This document shows, in pieces, positions 38,869 through 53,000 of a stretch of 64,000 bases of DNA (position 1 is its first letter; each line of letters begins with the position of its first letter). The notes under the pieces were generated by a model. That model was not told where the DNA came from. It saw only the letters and a program-made list of their open reading frames with translations, and searched no databases. Source of the DNA: Phylloscopus collybita (lineage: Eukaryota; Chordata; Aves; Passeriformes; Phylloscopidae). A program made the position numbers and the translations under genes. The stretch covers positions 8,552,001 to 8,616,000 of the forward strand of contig JAJNNQ010000002.1 of NCBI GenBank assembly GCA_027886175.1, read 5' to 3'.

Positions 38869-39218
38869 AATTAATTTTATCCTTAGATTAGCATTTATAG
38901 CAAAATCATATATCTATCTATTTAAAATATACCAAGGGCTATCAGTCCCAAGCAAAGAATTTGCACATTGATTTGCAAACGTGTCTCCTTGCAGCGCACT
39001 CTGGACCCAGTTCTCTTGATAAGAATGTCTGCATAAGGCATTTATTGCAATCTGAGTCCTTACAGGTCCATTATTCAGAATGAAAAAATAATGTTAAAAA
39101 ATACTTGTGGCAGAACTGATTCTGGACCTTGATCTTCAATAACCAGAGGCTAAATATGCACAGTGCAATAAAAAAGTACTCAGAGGAAATTGAAATAAGT
39201 TTTGAATTAGGAACCTGT

Positions 39219-39239
39219 GAGAGAGAAGAGAGAGAGAGA
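39219..39239 (+). repeat. Short (GA)n simple repeat
   Basis: Interrupted GAGAGA run. Confidence 0.75.
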
Positions 39240-42200
39240 AGTATTTTCATCTGCATGCCTCAGCTTAGTTTTTTCTACCAGCTGATTTAGCTTATGGTTA
39301 CTTTAAATCCTGGGGGTTTTTTGCCTCACTTAATACTTACTTTAGGCATAGCAATTTAGGCGTCCATCAAAGCATTGTGAATTCTTGGTGCCAGACAGCT
39401 AACATTTGGGAGCTGCAGCACTGAATATTTTATTGGATTTTTGATTCTTTTCCCAAGAGAAATCATAGTTACAGGATGCTGTGACCAGGAGCCCCATAAT
39501 TAGTTCTCCTGCAGTCATCAGCTTCTCTTATACAAAAATGTGACATAACCAGACTGTGCTCTTGAGCCTTTATCATCCACTTTGATTCCATGACCTGAGT
39601 ATTCTCTCTGTGATGCATCCTGGATGCCACAATTTGCCTTGGCTCAGTGCCAGACGAAGAAAAATGGTGGTTACCACATTTTGTACAGCTCCATGACCTC
39701 TTGGAGGGTAACAGCAAAATTGCCAGTGCAGCTGTCAGCTGGGAGGTTTGTGTCTGGCTGAAAGCAAATGTCAATAATAATCAGCATCTGTTGTGGGTCT
39801 CACACTGCCGGGCACATCTTCAAGTGTGCGGCGTAGCTCCAAGTGAAGCCACTTATTTTGCTGCCTAAATACGGATCAGGAACACATTTATTTGTTGTTG
39901 CTGATCACATGCATGAAAAGTGATGCATCTCCATCCCCATTCCAACCACCTTGGACTCGGGATGACTCGGAAAACATGGATAGGAAGAGGAAAAGTTTCT
40001 ATTAAAATGGTTGAGTTTTAATCCATAGTGAATTCCTATGCCAAACAATGCTGACTTATATTTGAACCTTGTCCTGTTTCATAGAGTCAAAGAAGTCTCC
40101 AGGAAGACTTTAAGGTACTAAATCTGATACTTATAATTTAATTTTCATCAGAAATCTCATAACGTTTCATGCAGTTTCAGACTAGAAGAAACTGTGGTCT
40201 AAATTAATCTGACTTCATGTATAGTACCGTTTGTAAAGACTTGACCTACTGAGGACACTCTGAAATTACCACAGTGGTGAAGAACCAACTAGGTCAGATC
40301 ACCTTAAATGATCTTGCAGACAGTCTATATCCCACAGAGAGGACAGGGGGAAAAGCCAAAATTAGCTCCAGACTGAGAACTTGAACTTCAGATCATTCTG
40401 GAAGCAACCAACTTGTGTCTCCCAGAGACACACCTGCCACCATGCAGGTAGAGCCCAGGTGACACCCCCTGCCCTCCAGCAATAACTCACAGTCCCAGAA
40501 AATATTTTATATCAATCCCTAGGTAATCACATTTTTAAAAACACACCAAGAATAGAACGCAAGTTACCGTGATCCAGCATTAAAGTAAGGAAAGATTTCC
40601 TGAAGAGATTTCCTCGGTCTTTGTGAGCTGCAATTTGCCCACGGAAGCCCAGGTAGGCACAGTATTAATCTCTTCAATCTCAGTATCTGCTCAAGGATGA
40701 GAGCATTACACCTGGACATAAATAGAAGTAAGTTACTCTTTAGACTCAGACTGAATGACTTTAACAGGACACAGTTCTTGCTCACTGTTCATTCCCAGGA
40801 TTTATGGTTATGTAATAGGTTTCTTAGAGAAGGATTCCTGTGATATTTATAGTTAGTTTTTCTTTTTACCTCCCCTTTTAGTCAAGGGCTTCAGAACTCC
40901 CTGGTATTTAACCTCAGGGTAGCCTTTTGCTCCTTCTCTTGCTCCTACAGACAAGAACACTTTCCTCCACTCCTTTCCTCCTGCCAGTTGAACAGTTGCT
41001 GGTGAGAAGGTATGTCCTTAGCAAAAGAGAGGCTCTGAAGATGTGCTCTGGGCAGGTACACTTGGCTTATAACAGGTATCACTGATATTCATGGAAAACT
41101 GAGCGTCTCATTCCTCCAGTCTCCTTTGAAAAATTGGTCTTCAACTCTTCTAAACATCAAACTCTCCTGAGTTCCCTCTTTCTGCTGCCTTAGACTTATG
41201 ATACAGTCTCAGATTCAGACTCCAGGCCCATTGCCAGCCTACATGAAAGACTATGGAGGGTAAAGAAAATGACAAGACATTTGATACTTATATGTTGCCT
41301 ATATTTTTCAAGATATCTTAAGAATCGGTGTGCTGCCAATATTTTATTTATCCTTAGACCTCAAACTTCTTCCCATTTCAGCTTTTAAAATAACCTCATT
41401 ACAGTGCAGTTTTTAAACGACACATTTTGACTATTCAGCAAAAGATAAACATCTTCAGATTCATTTGCTGTCTGAGTCTTCCAGAGTGTTATAGATTCTA
41501 AAGGAAAGGAAAAAATGTCTGTCACTGACTGCATCTGTGTGCACATACCACCCTCTTTAATACCCAAAGAATTTGTTATGATTTCTGTTATTCCTAGGAC
41601 CACATAAATTAAAAACAGTAAGACAGCTAGAATAAAGTGTTACCAAATCCTAATCTCTAAAAGTGAAGTGAAATATTTTCCAGCAAATAAAAGCAGAAAG
41701 AACTAATGATCCAGAGCTTTTAGCCTATTTATGTGAAAGATTAAAATAAACCTAGATTCTAAGTCTTGATCAATAATAGAAATGTGTGGTCTAGAAAATA
41801 GCCTAAAAAGCATATACATTGGTCTCCAGCTAAAAAATGTGGACACTTTTTGGTTAAATATTTTGGTGGGGGAAAATCACTCTGCAGTTTAGGGGGTTCT
41901 GTGTTAACTTCAAAAGAAATGTAGCTATTTCTGGTTGTTATTACAAGAAGCCATTCATAGACCTAGACCTCTTTGGAAAGAATGTTAACAATTTCAAATG
42001 TCATAGGCCAGTATTGACATGAGCCTTGAAAAAGGATCACATTCAGAGCACTGAGACAAGAGATTTCATTCCAGGTAATGATTAGTTCTCTTTATATAAT
42101 GTAATTGTGCAAGGATAAGCAAACTCACCTTTTCATCAGAAAGAGGAGGAGGATTTAGTTCATGATGAAGGTTTTTTGTCTTCTTTGAGAATCCTTTTTT

Positions 42201-43499
42201 GTCTGTGCAAGATATACGAACACAGAATAGATGGTGCTTAAACCTTTGTTGCTTGTGACAGAGAACAAAAGCACAGATCTCTCATCTTTTCACTTTGTAT
42301 TGCAAGTAAAAGAGTCACTCCCTCAGTGTTTCCTAGAATAGGAGCTTATCCCCTCTAAATTCCTTATTATTTAATTTATAAGTGATAAGGAAGAGGGGGA
42401 CATTGAGGCCACCATGTTCAGTGGGGAGGTGCTGGGAGTTGCTCACCCCCGAGCAACCCCTGTAGAAGGGACTGTGCTGCTTTATGCAGAGGAGGATGTT
42501 GACACTTACAGGCTTTGCAGCCCTCAGGACACCTTTGGCTGGATAGTTCTGGTGACTTTGACAATCTCTGGGCCAAAGCAGCCTTGTCACACTGAGTCTC
42601 CCAATGTCAGAAAAAAATCCCAAATCCTATGATTGATTACTTTTTTTCTAGTCTAAATTTAGGACCTAGATGAAATTTAGGTGGGGATACCCCATTCCCT
42701 TCTGGAGCCAAGGGAGCCCAAGGCCACTGAGCATCTCAGATATCTCTACACATGTGGGCAAATGGACACTGACTGTTACAGTTTTAGATACAAAAGAAAA
42801 TTAGATTTATTTTTTAATGTGGATTCAACATATGTTTATTCTAAGTGGTGCACTGACAATCTTGGAGGCTTTTCCTCGTGTCAGCTGAAAATCTCACTGA
42901 AACTAGTCCCTTTTCTTGGCCCCTGCAGTCACTTGTCAATCTCTACTGCCTCACCAGATTTTGTACTTTTTGTCATTTGTTCTTGGCTCAGCAGATGAAG
43001 ATTAGTTTAGAAACAATTATAAGAGGATTAAAATACAGATGCTGAATAAAGTAACATATGTCTAATGGGCATCCTACCATTTCTCCCACTTTAGCCAAAA
43101 TTGTCTCTAATGGTGAATGAAAGGAAGAGGATGGGAAGCAGATGTTTTCTCCTGTCTTGATTTTAAACTGGCCTGACACTTCCCCACAAAAGAGTTTATC
43201 ACGAGAGTTTGATTCAGTGAATCAGTCCCAAATGCAGAGCTGAAGCACCAACATAGCCAAAGTGATCAACTTCTTGGACCTCATGGGGGAAGAAACCAAC
43301 AAACTAATCAGAGAAAATATTTTGTCCTTACAAAGACACATTTTGTGACATTCTTTTGTGACAGGCAAATACTTAAAATAGTAAAGGGATCCTGAAGGAT
43401 ATTTACACCTCACATTGATAGCCCCAGGAGTTAGCTGTAGACCTCTGCAAGTCAACTTTAAGTTTCAAGCTCTTCTTTTAAAGAAAATTTAAAATTTGA

Positions 43500-43640
43500 T
43501 TTACTCTGGAACATGTTCCCTCATAAGATAAAAGAGTGCCATGTGGAAGGAGTTGCCACCTGAGTTCAGATGCAGCAGAAGACAGGAAAAACTGATCCAC
43601 AAGTCAGTTGTGGGATGTGTGCTGGACTAAATGAAAGGAG
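43500..43640 (+). mobile_element. Possible very old CR1 3' end
   Basis: TGGAACATGTTCCCTC near the start and GTGCTGGACTAAATGA near the end sit in the same order and spacing as the TGGAACAGGTTGCCC and GTTGGACTAGATGA words of CR1 3' ends. The sequence between is not alignable by eye, so this is tentative. Confidence 0.3.
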
Positions 43641-45407
43641 AAAACGGACCAAAACCTTGAAGTAACCAATCTCGGTTAAATTTTAACTGAATTTTAAACT
43701 TAAAACTGTATCCTAGTCATAAAAGTAGGCTCTAGTGTTAGATCTGAAATACAAATCAAAGCATAAAATAAAAGAAAATTATTTTAATGCAGTTATTTTA
43801 ATACATAGCAGTGAAGGCATACAGAAACACTACTTTAGCTTGTCAGAAAAACAAATTGGAATAACAGTCATAGTTCTCATACAGAGAACATAAATAAATA
43901 AAAGAAAACTAAGAACCATATGTCCTCATTTTGGAGGATGAGGAAAAGTAAAACAGCCAAAGAAAGGTCAAAGAAAACAGCATGAAGATAAAAATATTAA
44001 AGAAATGGGATATAAATGCTACTGCCAGAATGTTGCATAATGACTACTTTTATGCACAAACAGAACTAGAAATGTTGCTTTCTTGCTTTCAAAGAAACCT
44101 CCAGCAAGTCCAGAATGTGACATGATTAAGCAGGAAGATAATTTTTTTCCCTCTGAAGCAATGAGGATGGGGCACTTCATGTTCTCTTGGAGAAGTACAC
44201 ATGCTCTTCTGGGTAGCTTTGCAACACGCCTCCTGTTCTGTCCATTTTCTGTCAGCTCTGGGGAATTGAGCAACACGCTTTAAGGGTGATGGAACTTGAG
44301 AGTTCATCAACTTCAGATCTGTAGAGTGATAAATAAGATATCAATCAGAGTCTGGAATTATATTTCCTTTTCCCAGAAAATCTGCAAAATTTCAGTCACA
44401 GTTATTTTCCTGGATTTACCTGATGTCCTTTTCTTTCTGAGATAAGAGGGAAAACACAGACTCCATGCTGGAAAGAGGGATTGTTCTACTACATAGTCAG
44501 TGGCGCAGCTGAGTATTTTCCATGCCTTGAGGTACAACCACTGAGGGAGCCATGAAAAAATCAAAAGATTAAGGCCTGCTAAAAGAAGCCTTGACAAAGG
44601 GAGAGGAGATTACCACTGCTGGAGCAGAGGCAAGCATATGTACTCCCTTGTCCTTCCCCAACTGCCTCCTCGTGATGGAACTGTTGGCTAGAAAACACAG
44701 TTCTCTGGGAAGTGTGAACATTGCAGCCATTAATTATGGGCTGTTCCTGGACAGGGATTTCATGTGGCACGTTGTAGGCGCCCTGCAAGTCAAAGGAGTG
44801 CTCTGTTGTATTCACACTCCCAGTGGCCCAGCTGTGTGATCCTCCACTCACATCCATCTTCAAGTCTGGATTGTGGCTGTCCATCCATCAGTCTGTGCTG
44901 AGGTCAATATACTTTAAAATAGTGGCTGAAATGGTGGAAAAACATTCCTGTAATGGGTTGATATCTGAAGAAGGGAGAGGAGTCCTGTGATGGGGAAGAG
45001 GTAGTTAAATGAGGACAGGTAAGCCAGAAGAGAAAATATGTATGTGACACACCTGAGGATGGTATTTTTCACTCTCTGGGAAGAAGAAGAAGAAAGCTTT
45101 CTTATTTTTAAGAACTTCCATTTGTATGACCTACTATCCCATAGTAGTTTTGTTACCAGGACAGTCACTATGGTTATGTTCACATTAGTAAACTAACCAG
45201 TAAAATAGCAGTGATAAATAGCACAGACCAGTGCTGGCTATGAAACTATATAGGACCTATAAAGATGTCCCCTCCCACCCAGAGTGAGTAGCTGCATCCA
45301 GCTCCCTTAGCAGCAAGATGCCCTCATCTGCACCATGTCCTGCATCTCATGGCAGAAAACCACTGGGAGCAAGAGGCAGTCATGCCAGGCCAGTCTTTAC
45401 AATTAAT

Positions 45408-45905
45408 AATAGAATAGCTTCATGGAATCATAAAGTTTGGGAAAGACCTCTACCCCCAACCTGTAGTACTGCAGGACCCAGCACTTTGCCTCATTGAATC
45501 TCAAACTTTTGACCCCAGCCCAAGTCCCTTTGCAGAGCCTTCCCACCCTCCAGCAGAACAACACTCCCACCCACCTTTGTGTCATCTGTGAACTGGCTGA
45601 GGGTCCCCTTGTTCCCCTCATCCAGATCACCAGTAAAGATATTAAACAGGACTGGTCCCAGTACTGAGCCCTGGGGAACACACTTGTGACTGGCCACCAG
45701 CTGGATGTAACTCCACTCCCCACCACCCTCTGGGCCTGGCCATCCAGCCAGGTTCTTACCCAGTGAGGAACATACCCATCCAAGCCATGGGCTGCCAGCT
45801 CCTCCAGGAAAATGCTGTGGGAAGCAGTGTCAAAGGCTTCACTGAAGTCCAGGCAGACATACCCACAGCCTCTCCCTCATCCCCTAGGTTGGTCACCCAA
45901 TTGTC
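45408..45905 (-). mobile_element. CR1 LINE, minus strand, RT core retained, internally deleted
   Basis: Read on the minus strand, the right part encodes a decayed [13 protein letters not shown] stretch and then [22 protein letters not shown] (about 45700-45783). In another frame [16 protein letters not shown] follows, then DLDEG and [10 protein letters not shown], the RT palm with its catalytic Asp-Asp pair (about 45570-45685). The frame change at about 45690 inactivates it. The left end carries CATGGAATCATAAAG, a degraded CR1 3' terminus, placed directly after the RT segment. The C-terminal part of ORF2 and most of the 3' UTR are therefore deleted. Confidence 0.93.
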
Positions 45906-48900
45906 CTCCCCATTGTTTGTACTGTTGTGGTGCTGGGATCCTGTTTCCTGGTCCTTTGTTTACTTGTAGCAACAGAGCTAACAAGGCCAGTGAGTGGCAA
46001 TGACATCCTTACCATGGTTTTGACTCTCCGGGGCAAGGTGTAGCACAGTTCAGGGGGCAGGAAAGGCCAAGGAATTGTACCTTTTACCAGTGTGGACTGC
46101 TATGGGCCACTATCTGCCAGTATCTGCCAAGAGCAGTCAAGGCCTAATAATATCATAATGCAGATATAGTAAGTGTGCAAAATTTTTATTTACCTAGGCT
46201 TGGAAGACAGATGGCCGAGGGATTACTGCTGACAGGACTTATTGTACTCCACAGACTTTGAAGAGGACTCATTAATATGTCTCATAGCTCAAAGGAAATG
46301 TTTCAGATAGCATGCCTACTGCACAGGGAAAGTAAATATTTAAAGCTTCTTCTGAAGGATGAGAAAGAACAAAACGTGCAAATTTTACATCTTCTACAAT
46401 ACAGTAATTTAAATTCACAAAGGCAAGAGTTTCTTGTCAAGACACTAAATAACAAGATACTATTTGATAGAAAATAGGCCAAACTGCACCAAGAATAGTC
46501 TATGATGATTTATTTTACAAGAAGCTCCAGTGAATTGCAGCAACTTAATCTAAGATCATGTCTACTATTAGGGTTTTAGGAGGATACTTTGTTCAAATTT
46601 CCCATCATTTGATTCACTTCATAGGGAAGTCTCAGAGTACATAAAGAGTTTTCTTTGGGTAAAATCAGGGCAAGCTCATCCCTCGTGGGCTCCAAAGGCA
46701 CAGGGTAGCTCAGTCCAGGTGCCCTGGCCACAGCTAACCCAAAGCAAATCCCACAGAAGTGTGTATGGTATGGACACAAACACCAAATGTTTTATCTGTC
46801 TGCTCCCAATATTTGGCCTATTTTCTGGTGTAAACATAACCTAGAGTGCTTTCTGTCTACAGCTCAGATATTAACAACTTCTTAACATTTTTAAAAAATA
46901 GTAGATCAAAGATGCAAAGCAGAATTTTAATGTGCTGTTTTGAAAAGAAGCAAGGCACAAGCATTGTATTATAACATATCTAAAGAAAATTCAAACCTTT
47001 GACTCTTTGTAGTCTGAAGCAATATATTTGGCATTACTTCCAACCATCAGATTGCCAGAAACTCAGCCTTCCATTCCAATTGACTGAGCCAGTTCTGACT
47101 TAGCCAGATACCCTGGCTGCATGCATACACTGTTACCTATGTCCAGTGTTGCCATATCTGTGAGGTAAAAATGGATTAGCCTCACAGTGCAGTATTTGAT
47201 TTCTGTAGAAATACATGTACTGGAGTCTGTGAAGCTGTGAAAAAATCATGGAGCTCCAGGTATTCACCATTCTAATTTCTTCATTAGCATGTCCATTGAA
47301 TAATAGTCAAAAAGGCTTAAAATCTATGAAATGGACTGTAAGGGAATCATTAGTGGTCATCAGTATAATTTATGAGTACCTGAAATGAAAATTCCTGGGG
47401 TTTGCAATTTTAGGGCATTTGGAAGTCCCAAGAGATCAGAGCAGGCACCCCATAAGCAACCTTCATTTCAGTGCCTGCAGATGTTGCTAGCAAATTCTGT
47501 GTGCCAGTACAAGAAATATTTTCTTTAAATAGCAATTTTCAGGTGCAGAAGTAAGGCCAGTCACAGCACTTAAATATTCTCTTGTGACTTTCTAAATATA
47601 GGCACATGCATCACAGAGTTTTATTTCTGTACAAACAGGATGCTGTCTGTGCATGGTACAAGTGAATCTGTTAGTCTAACACTTAAAAGCTCATGGAATG
47701 CACCTATCTGAGAAGAGAGGTGTTATATACTCCACAGGCTTTATAAAATAAGATCTGAATATGGGAACTATTATGCTGCCTCAGGTGTAGAAGCATCTAC
47801 TCTTTTATAAGAGGACAATAACACTTGAGATAATGATGATATAAAGTTACTAACACTATATTCATGTACAGAATTATTCTTCCCTTTTTATTGCTAAGCA
47901 TAAAAAGTGTAAAAGTTAATAACTGAGCTAGAGTCTAAATTCTTCACACCCTTACAGATCAATGAGTATTTCCCCATACATACAAATCCAGTACTCAGTG
48001 TGGGCCTAGATTACAGCAGCTTATGTCTGAGAAGTTGGAATAGCCATGAGATAAAATCTGATGGAACAGAAAGGTATCTGAAAGGGCAGCTGAAAATACA
48101 GGAGATGCAGACAGACACATGAAACAAAGCAGGACAGCCTGGTTGGAAATTAAATGGGGATGAGCAAAGTGCACAATGATCAAGGTGTTGAAACAAGGTA
48201 CCAGCATCTACAAGAAACAGGTCACCAGAAACCAGATGATCAAACTGAGACTTGGGGTCCACTTTCCAACTGATCTCTATGCTTATTTCCTAGTAACAAA
48301 TGATCCTTTTAAGAAAGAACAAATATACCCAGGTTACTTCTTTTCCAAACAAAGGAGACAGCTAACAGAAAGCTGGAGGACAGAGAGAATCACTTATGGC
48401 AGGGGAAAGAGAAACAAAACTGGAGGAGGCAATGTGACAAATGCATGCAAAGGGAGCCTGATTAGAAGAGTCCACGTGATGCCAAACAACCTACTGTTCT
48501 GTCAGCTCTACCATGAATGCAAATAAAACCCAAAGTCACTCTTCAAAATAGAAATACAACAGAGATGCACATCAATGTTCTCCAGCTGTTGTGCTATAAG
48601 TAGCATAGAAAAGGTAGTGGGAGGTCAGAAATAAAGGAAACCATCCAAGGGCAGGCTGAGGCTGAGAAAGGCCAGATTCTGCAAACCACGGAAAGCTGAG
48701 TTTGAGTAAACACAGGAGCACAACATTCTTGGTATCAGGAATGAGCTGTTCATGGGAGGGTTCCCTTTCACCCCTCTGGTCACCCTTACCACCAGCACAG
48801 CAGGTACAGCTATGTGTTCTACCACCACATTTCTGACTTGGCAATGTCCTCTCAGACAGATGTTTTATCCAAATTCCAGCTGTCAAATTCTCAAAGAAGG

Positions 48901-49789
48901 GTAAACAAGATCTTGCTGGCTGCTTTCCTCCATCCTGGATCTGTTCACGAGATCTCATGGCTAGATCATGTCACAGCTGCTTTAGGGGTTCTGCAGCTTA
49001 TTACACAAATATTTACTTTTCCAGAAGGAGAAACCAAGTGCATTAGACCCAAGTCTGAACAGCTTTGTTTTTTCCAGCCCCTTCCTGTGGGGTTTTGACA
49101 GGCTGAAACAAATGGGTGCAAAGACAACACGGTGTACAGCACAGTGAGTCATTAAAAGGTCAGAGCACCTAAGTGCTGCAGTGCTGCAACATCCCAGCAG
49201 CCAGCAGAGCACAAGGAGAGGCTGCAACTGCAAATGCCATCGCAAGGACCTCTCCAGCCCCAACAGCTGAAAGAAATTTGCAGTGGTCTTTTGGAAAACA
49301 GCCTTCAGCACACTCAACTGAAGTCCAAGTGAGGCTTGGACATGTGCTGTAGGGAGATACCTTCTTGATCCTCAGAGATGCACCTGCACTGTCCTTGCAG
49401 AACTGAAGGGTTTCTGAAAGTTTTCAGAATCTCTCTGTGGCTTAGTATCTCAAGTTTTTTCTTCAAGGCAACTTATGGTTTGAAAATAAGGTCCAGGTTT
49501 TTCCATCATCATTTAGACAGTCTGAAAATGAGTGCTCAGAATTTTGGGAGTTAAGAACATTTCAGCTGGGCACATTTGCATCGCTGAAAACAACCAGACA
49601 GAGGGCCTAAAAAAGCAGGTACCATTAAAGAAACATGAGATTACTCAGGCCCTGAAAACTCTCACATTACTGACTGCCTTTGAAAAATTGTGGCCACACT
49701 GCTGTTTTCACGCTGTAATCATATATCACATAAATCTGGATCTCAAAATGATACCACACAGAAAGTGTCAGTCTGGCCTGACTCCAAGG

Positions 49790-50060
49790 GGTTCATTTAG
49801 GCATTTATTTTCATTTAAATCATATGCAAAGTGATCTCAGGTTACTATGAATAAAGACAATTCATAGTATACAGTAATGGATATATGGAAAGTATGTCAG
49901 TTGTTTTTCTTTCTCAGGTAGATATAATTAAGTATTTAAAAATAGCTAATATGATTAAGTAGCATTTATTGGCTATTAGTGGCTGTGCAAATGCAGTTCT
50001 TACTATATCAATAATGTTCCAGAGCAACCAGATTTAATTCTGCTCTGTAAGCAATGGTGT
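49790..50060. promoter_or_regulatory. Candidate conserved non-coding (enhancer-like) segment
   Basis: The block contains a POU octamer-like ATATGCAAAG (49822-49831), TAATT and GATTAAGTA words, and a GCAAATGCAG. It has no repeat character. Conservation is not tested here; the call is a compositional inference. Confidence 0.2.
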
Positions 50061-53000
50061 CAGGTATGTGGTAACATATTCCCGAGGTGGTAAAAGTGAG
50101 AAAAAGTCACGCTGTCACTTTAGGGGAGTTCACAGTTGTTGCTTTTGAAAGATTAATTTTCATTTCGAAATGTCAACAAATTTCATATAGAATGAACAAA
50201 AGAAGTCCCCCTTGCCCTGTTGTTTTTTTTTTAACCTCTCTATGTTGATTAAACTAATCTTGTAAAGGTATAATGTACTACACGGTAGACTCCTCAAAAT
50301 GAATTTCCTGCAGATGCATAAGGAAGTAACGCTAGGCATGCAACACATAGGAAAACTAGCAGCATATTCCAGGCCAGGACAAATATTTCACCAAGAAACC
50401 AGTGGCAAAAGTTTATCAGTGTTATCAATAATCATCTTGGGAACCAGCAGTGTCAGATGCTTGGATTTATGTAATTTCACTGACATGGATTTTGGGGTTT
50501 CCAGCTTAACTAGAAACTTTATACGAAAATACTGGTGTGCTATATCTTAAAAATGGCAATAAATGTATCACCTCACTTTCTTTATTAAGAGGACTGCATC
50601 CGTGTTGCCTTCAAAAGTGACACTCCTGAGAGTTCCCTTTCATGGCATGGTGGGACAGCAGGAAGAGCAGAGCATGGCACAGAATTCACTTCTGCCAAAC
50701 AGGCTTGATGAGGCGGCATGGATTTCCCAGAGAAAGCCCTGCCAAGGCTTCCCTGCCCAAATCACTTGGGCTGGAAATTCGCATTGTTGTTTTCATTCCC
50801 AGCTAGATGAGAGGTACTGGAGACAAAGCTCACACTGCCCGAATTCAGCATGGAGAGACAGACCATTAGTCAGTCAGCTGTGAAATGTAAATAATTTTTG
50901 CCTTTCAGAATATCCTCCCTGATTCTGTCAAAATCCATCATGCACAACTGCTTATTCAAGCAAAAGGTAACACAAAGTAAATATCCCCCAAACTTACAGT
51001 CTAGCAGAGAACATCTTAATTTCAGTCCATCATTCTTCTCATGACGTTTTGGTAGAAGAATACTGTTCTTCCAGTATCAGTCTGCCCTGATCACTTTTGA
51101 AATAACAAAAGCTATATCTTTTAAAAATCAGAGACTTCTGGTCTCCCTCATGAACTGTGAATTGGGAACAATTCCACTGGCCTCATGAGCCAGGTTACTT
51201 CATTTCTAATTGCAGTCAGGGGTAACGCTTGGACCACAATCAGTGAAAAAATCAGTAAAGGCCAAACCATGGACATCCTCCTGATCTGCTTTCCAGGAGG
51301 TCAATGACCCCTCTGGGAGTATCCTCTCTGCCTTTGCAGGGGTAGGAAAGGAAGAGGAAGAATCAGCTTTGGGAATCAGCTGTCTGGGCCCTGTTTTGTT
51401 ATTTTCCTCATTGGATTCATAGGCTGATTATGTGGAAAGTTGAATTTGATTGTATTTCAAAGATGCAAAGGGTCATGACAGTGTTCACTGCTGGATACTT
51501 TCAAAGGTCTAGTCCCACTGCAACAAGAAGGGTAGGGTCTTTGGGAAACACGTGAACCTCCTGAGTCAAGCACATATCCAGAAATATTTACAAAACCGAT
51601 ATTTTATCTATCTGGCTTTTCCATCACTGCTGGGACCCAACCAGCAGGAGTATGACCATAAATTGTTCTTTAAAATCATTGTAGATGGAAACTATACTTC
51701 ACAGAAGATTTAAATAAAACTTAGCAACTTAGAAGAAAACATGCGATCTGCTCAGCCACATTTGGGATTAATAAAAAAAAATACTAGCATTAGCTGAAAG
51801 TTAAAAGAGCTATAAAATCAAATTAAATTTAAAGACTGACTTCAATTTACTAATGGAAGAAAGTAAATACATAGAAACATTGAGAAACAGCTAAATATGT
51901 TAAATGATTCCTTGGAAAGACAGAAAATAAAGCTTAATATGAATATCCATTTCAACACTAAAGTTGCCAAAACCCATGCCTGCTTTTATCAGGCAGATAA
52001 ACTGCACTCAGGCATAATTGCAGTAAAGCCATCCATAGGGATAAAGTCTCCTGGATGTCAGCACTGAGAACTGCCTTTAACTTTGGGTTTAGCACTTTTT
52101 GTCTTTTTCTCTTTCTTTCACTTACTGGTTTGTGCCCTAGGATATCTTCCCCAGTTACTGAGAGATTCTGACAGGGGATCTTTACAGAAGCTGTCAAGCT
52201 TAATATTTTGGTCAGTGATAGTGAATGATTTCTTTAATCTTATGCCATCCAAAAGAAAGCATCTACCACGTTCTATATTAGCAAAGAAACAGGTGTCCAG
52301 GTTAAATGTGATTGCTTCCATCAAATTTGAGATTTTTTTTTTCCATAATTTTCCTCAAGGTGCACAATATATTCATATGACCTGCCAAAGCATTCAGAAT
52401 GTCAATTTAATTAAGAGTACTGCTGTACTGAAGAGCCTCAGAAGAAGTATGGCTATTTTTTACACAAAGAAGCAAAAACCCCACATCAGTCAGAGCATAT
52501 ATATTTTTAGGGATCGATTAATTAATAAATGAATTAATTTTCCTTAATTTTACAGACCTGTCTTCCCCACCCAATGTTGTCATATGTCTCCTAGTGTAGA
52601 AGTTAAATCAGACTTAGAACTCAAATTATATTCCTTCATCTGCTAAGTCATCTCACAACTTAAATACCTCTAGTCACCTTGGCCATTGATTAAAGCTCCT
52701 TAGAATGAAAAAACCACAGAATAATTTAGGTTGTTCTTTGAATTGAAGTAGCCTTCCAACACCCCACTTTCTTTTATTTTGTATTTATAGACATGTTAAG
52801 GCTGTATGCTAGAAATCTATTTTAGTAAGAATTCTTAATTACAATTAAAGAAGTCAATCCTGCTGACTGACTTTCAAAAAATAATCTGTCAAAAGGAACA
52901 ACCATGTCAAGTTTGTCAGTGGTGCTACAGGTAGTTTCTATTTTAAAGAATAGAAGCTATGGAACAAAAATATGTGGTTTCTCTTCCTCATACTCTCTCA

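Larger units (their letters stand above)
33801..45407. other. Long non-coding stretch, no recognised gene
   Basis: Eleven and a half kilobases without a convincing exon. It contains low-complexity T/G (37838-37880) and A/C (38812-38868) tracts and a short (GA)n run (39219-39239). 41860-42120 has enhancer-like AT-rich words. 43500-43640 has a faint resemblance to a CR1 3' end. A segment at 44579-44884 is open on both strands but shows no recognised domain. Confidence 0.55.

Noticed and set aside
40280..40345. CAGATCACCTTAAATGAT resembling the CR1 RT region
   Set aside because: The match is a single short word with no neighbouring CR1 blocks.
48176..48526. 116-codon plus-strand open frame
   Set aside because: It shows no domain or clear splice context. 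Length is within chance for a window of this size.
52083..52532. 149-codon open frame, the longest outside repeats
   Set aside because: The peptide has no recognisable domain and is Phe, Ile and Lys rich as AT-rich DNA predicts. No supporting gene structure was seen.
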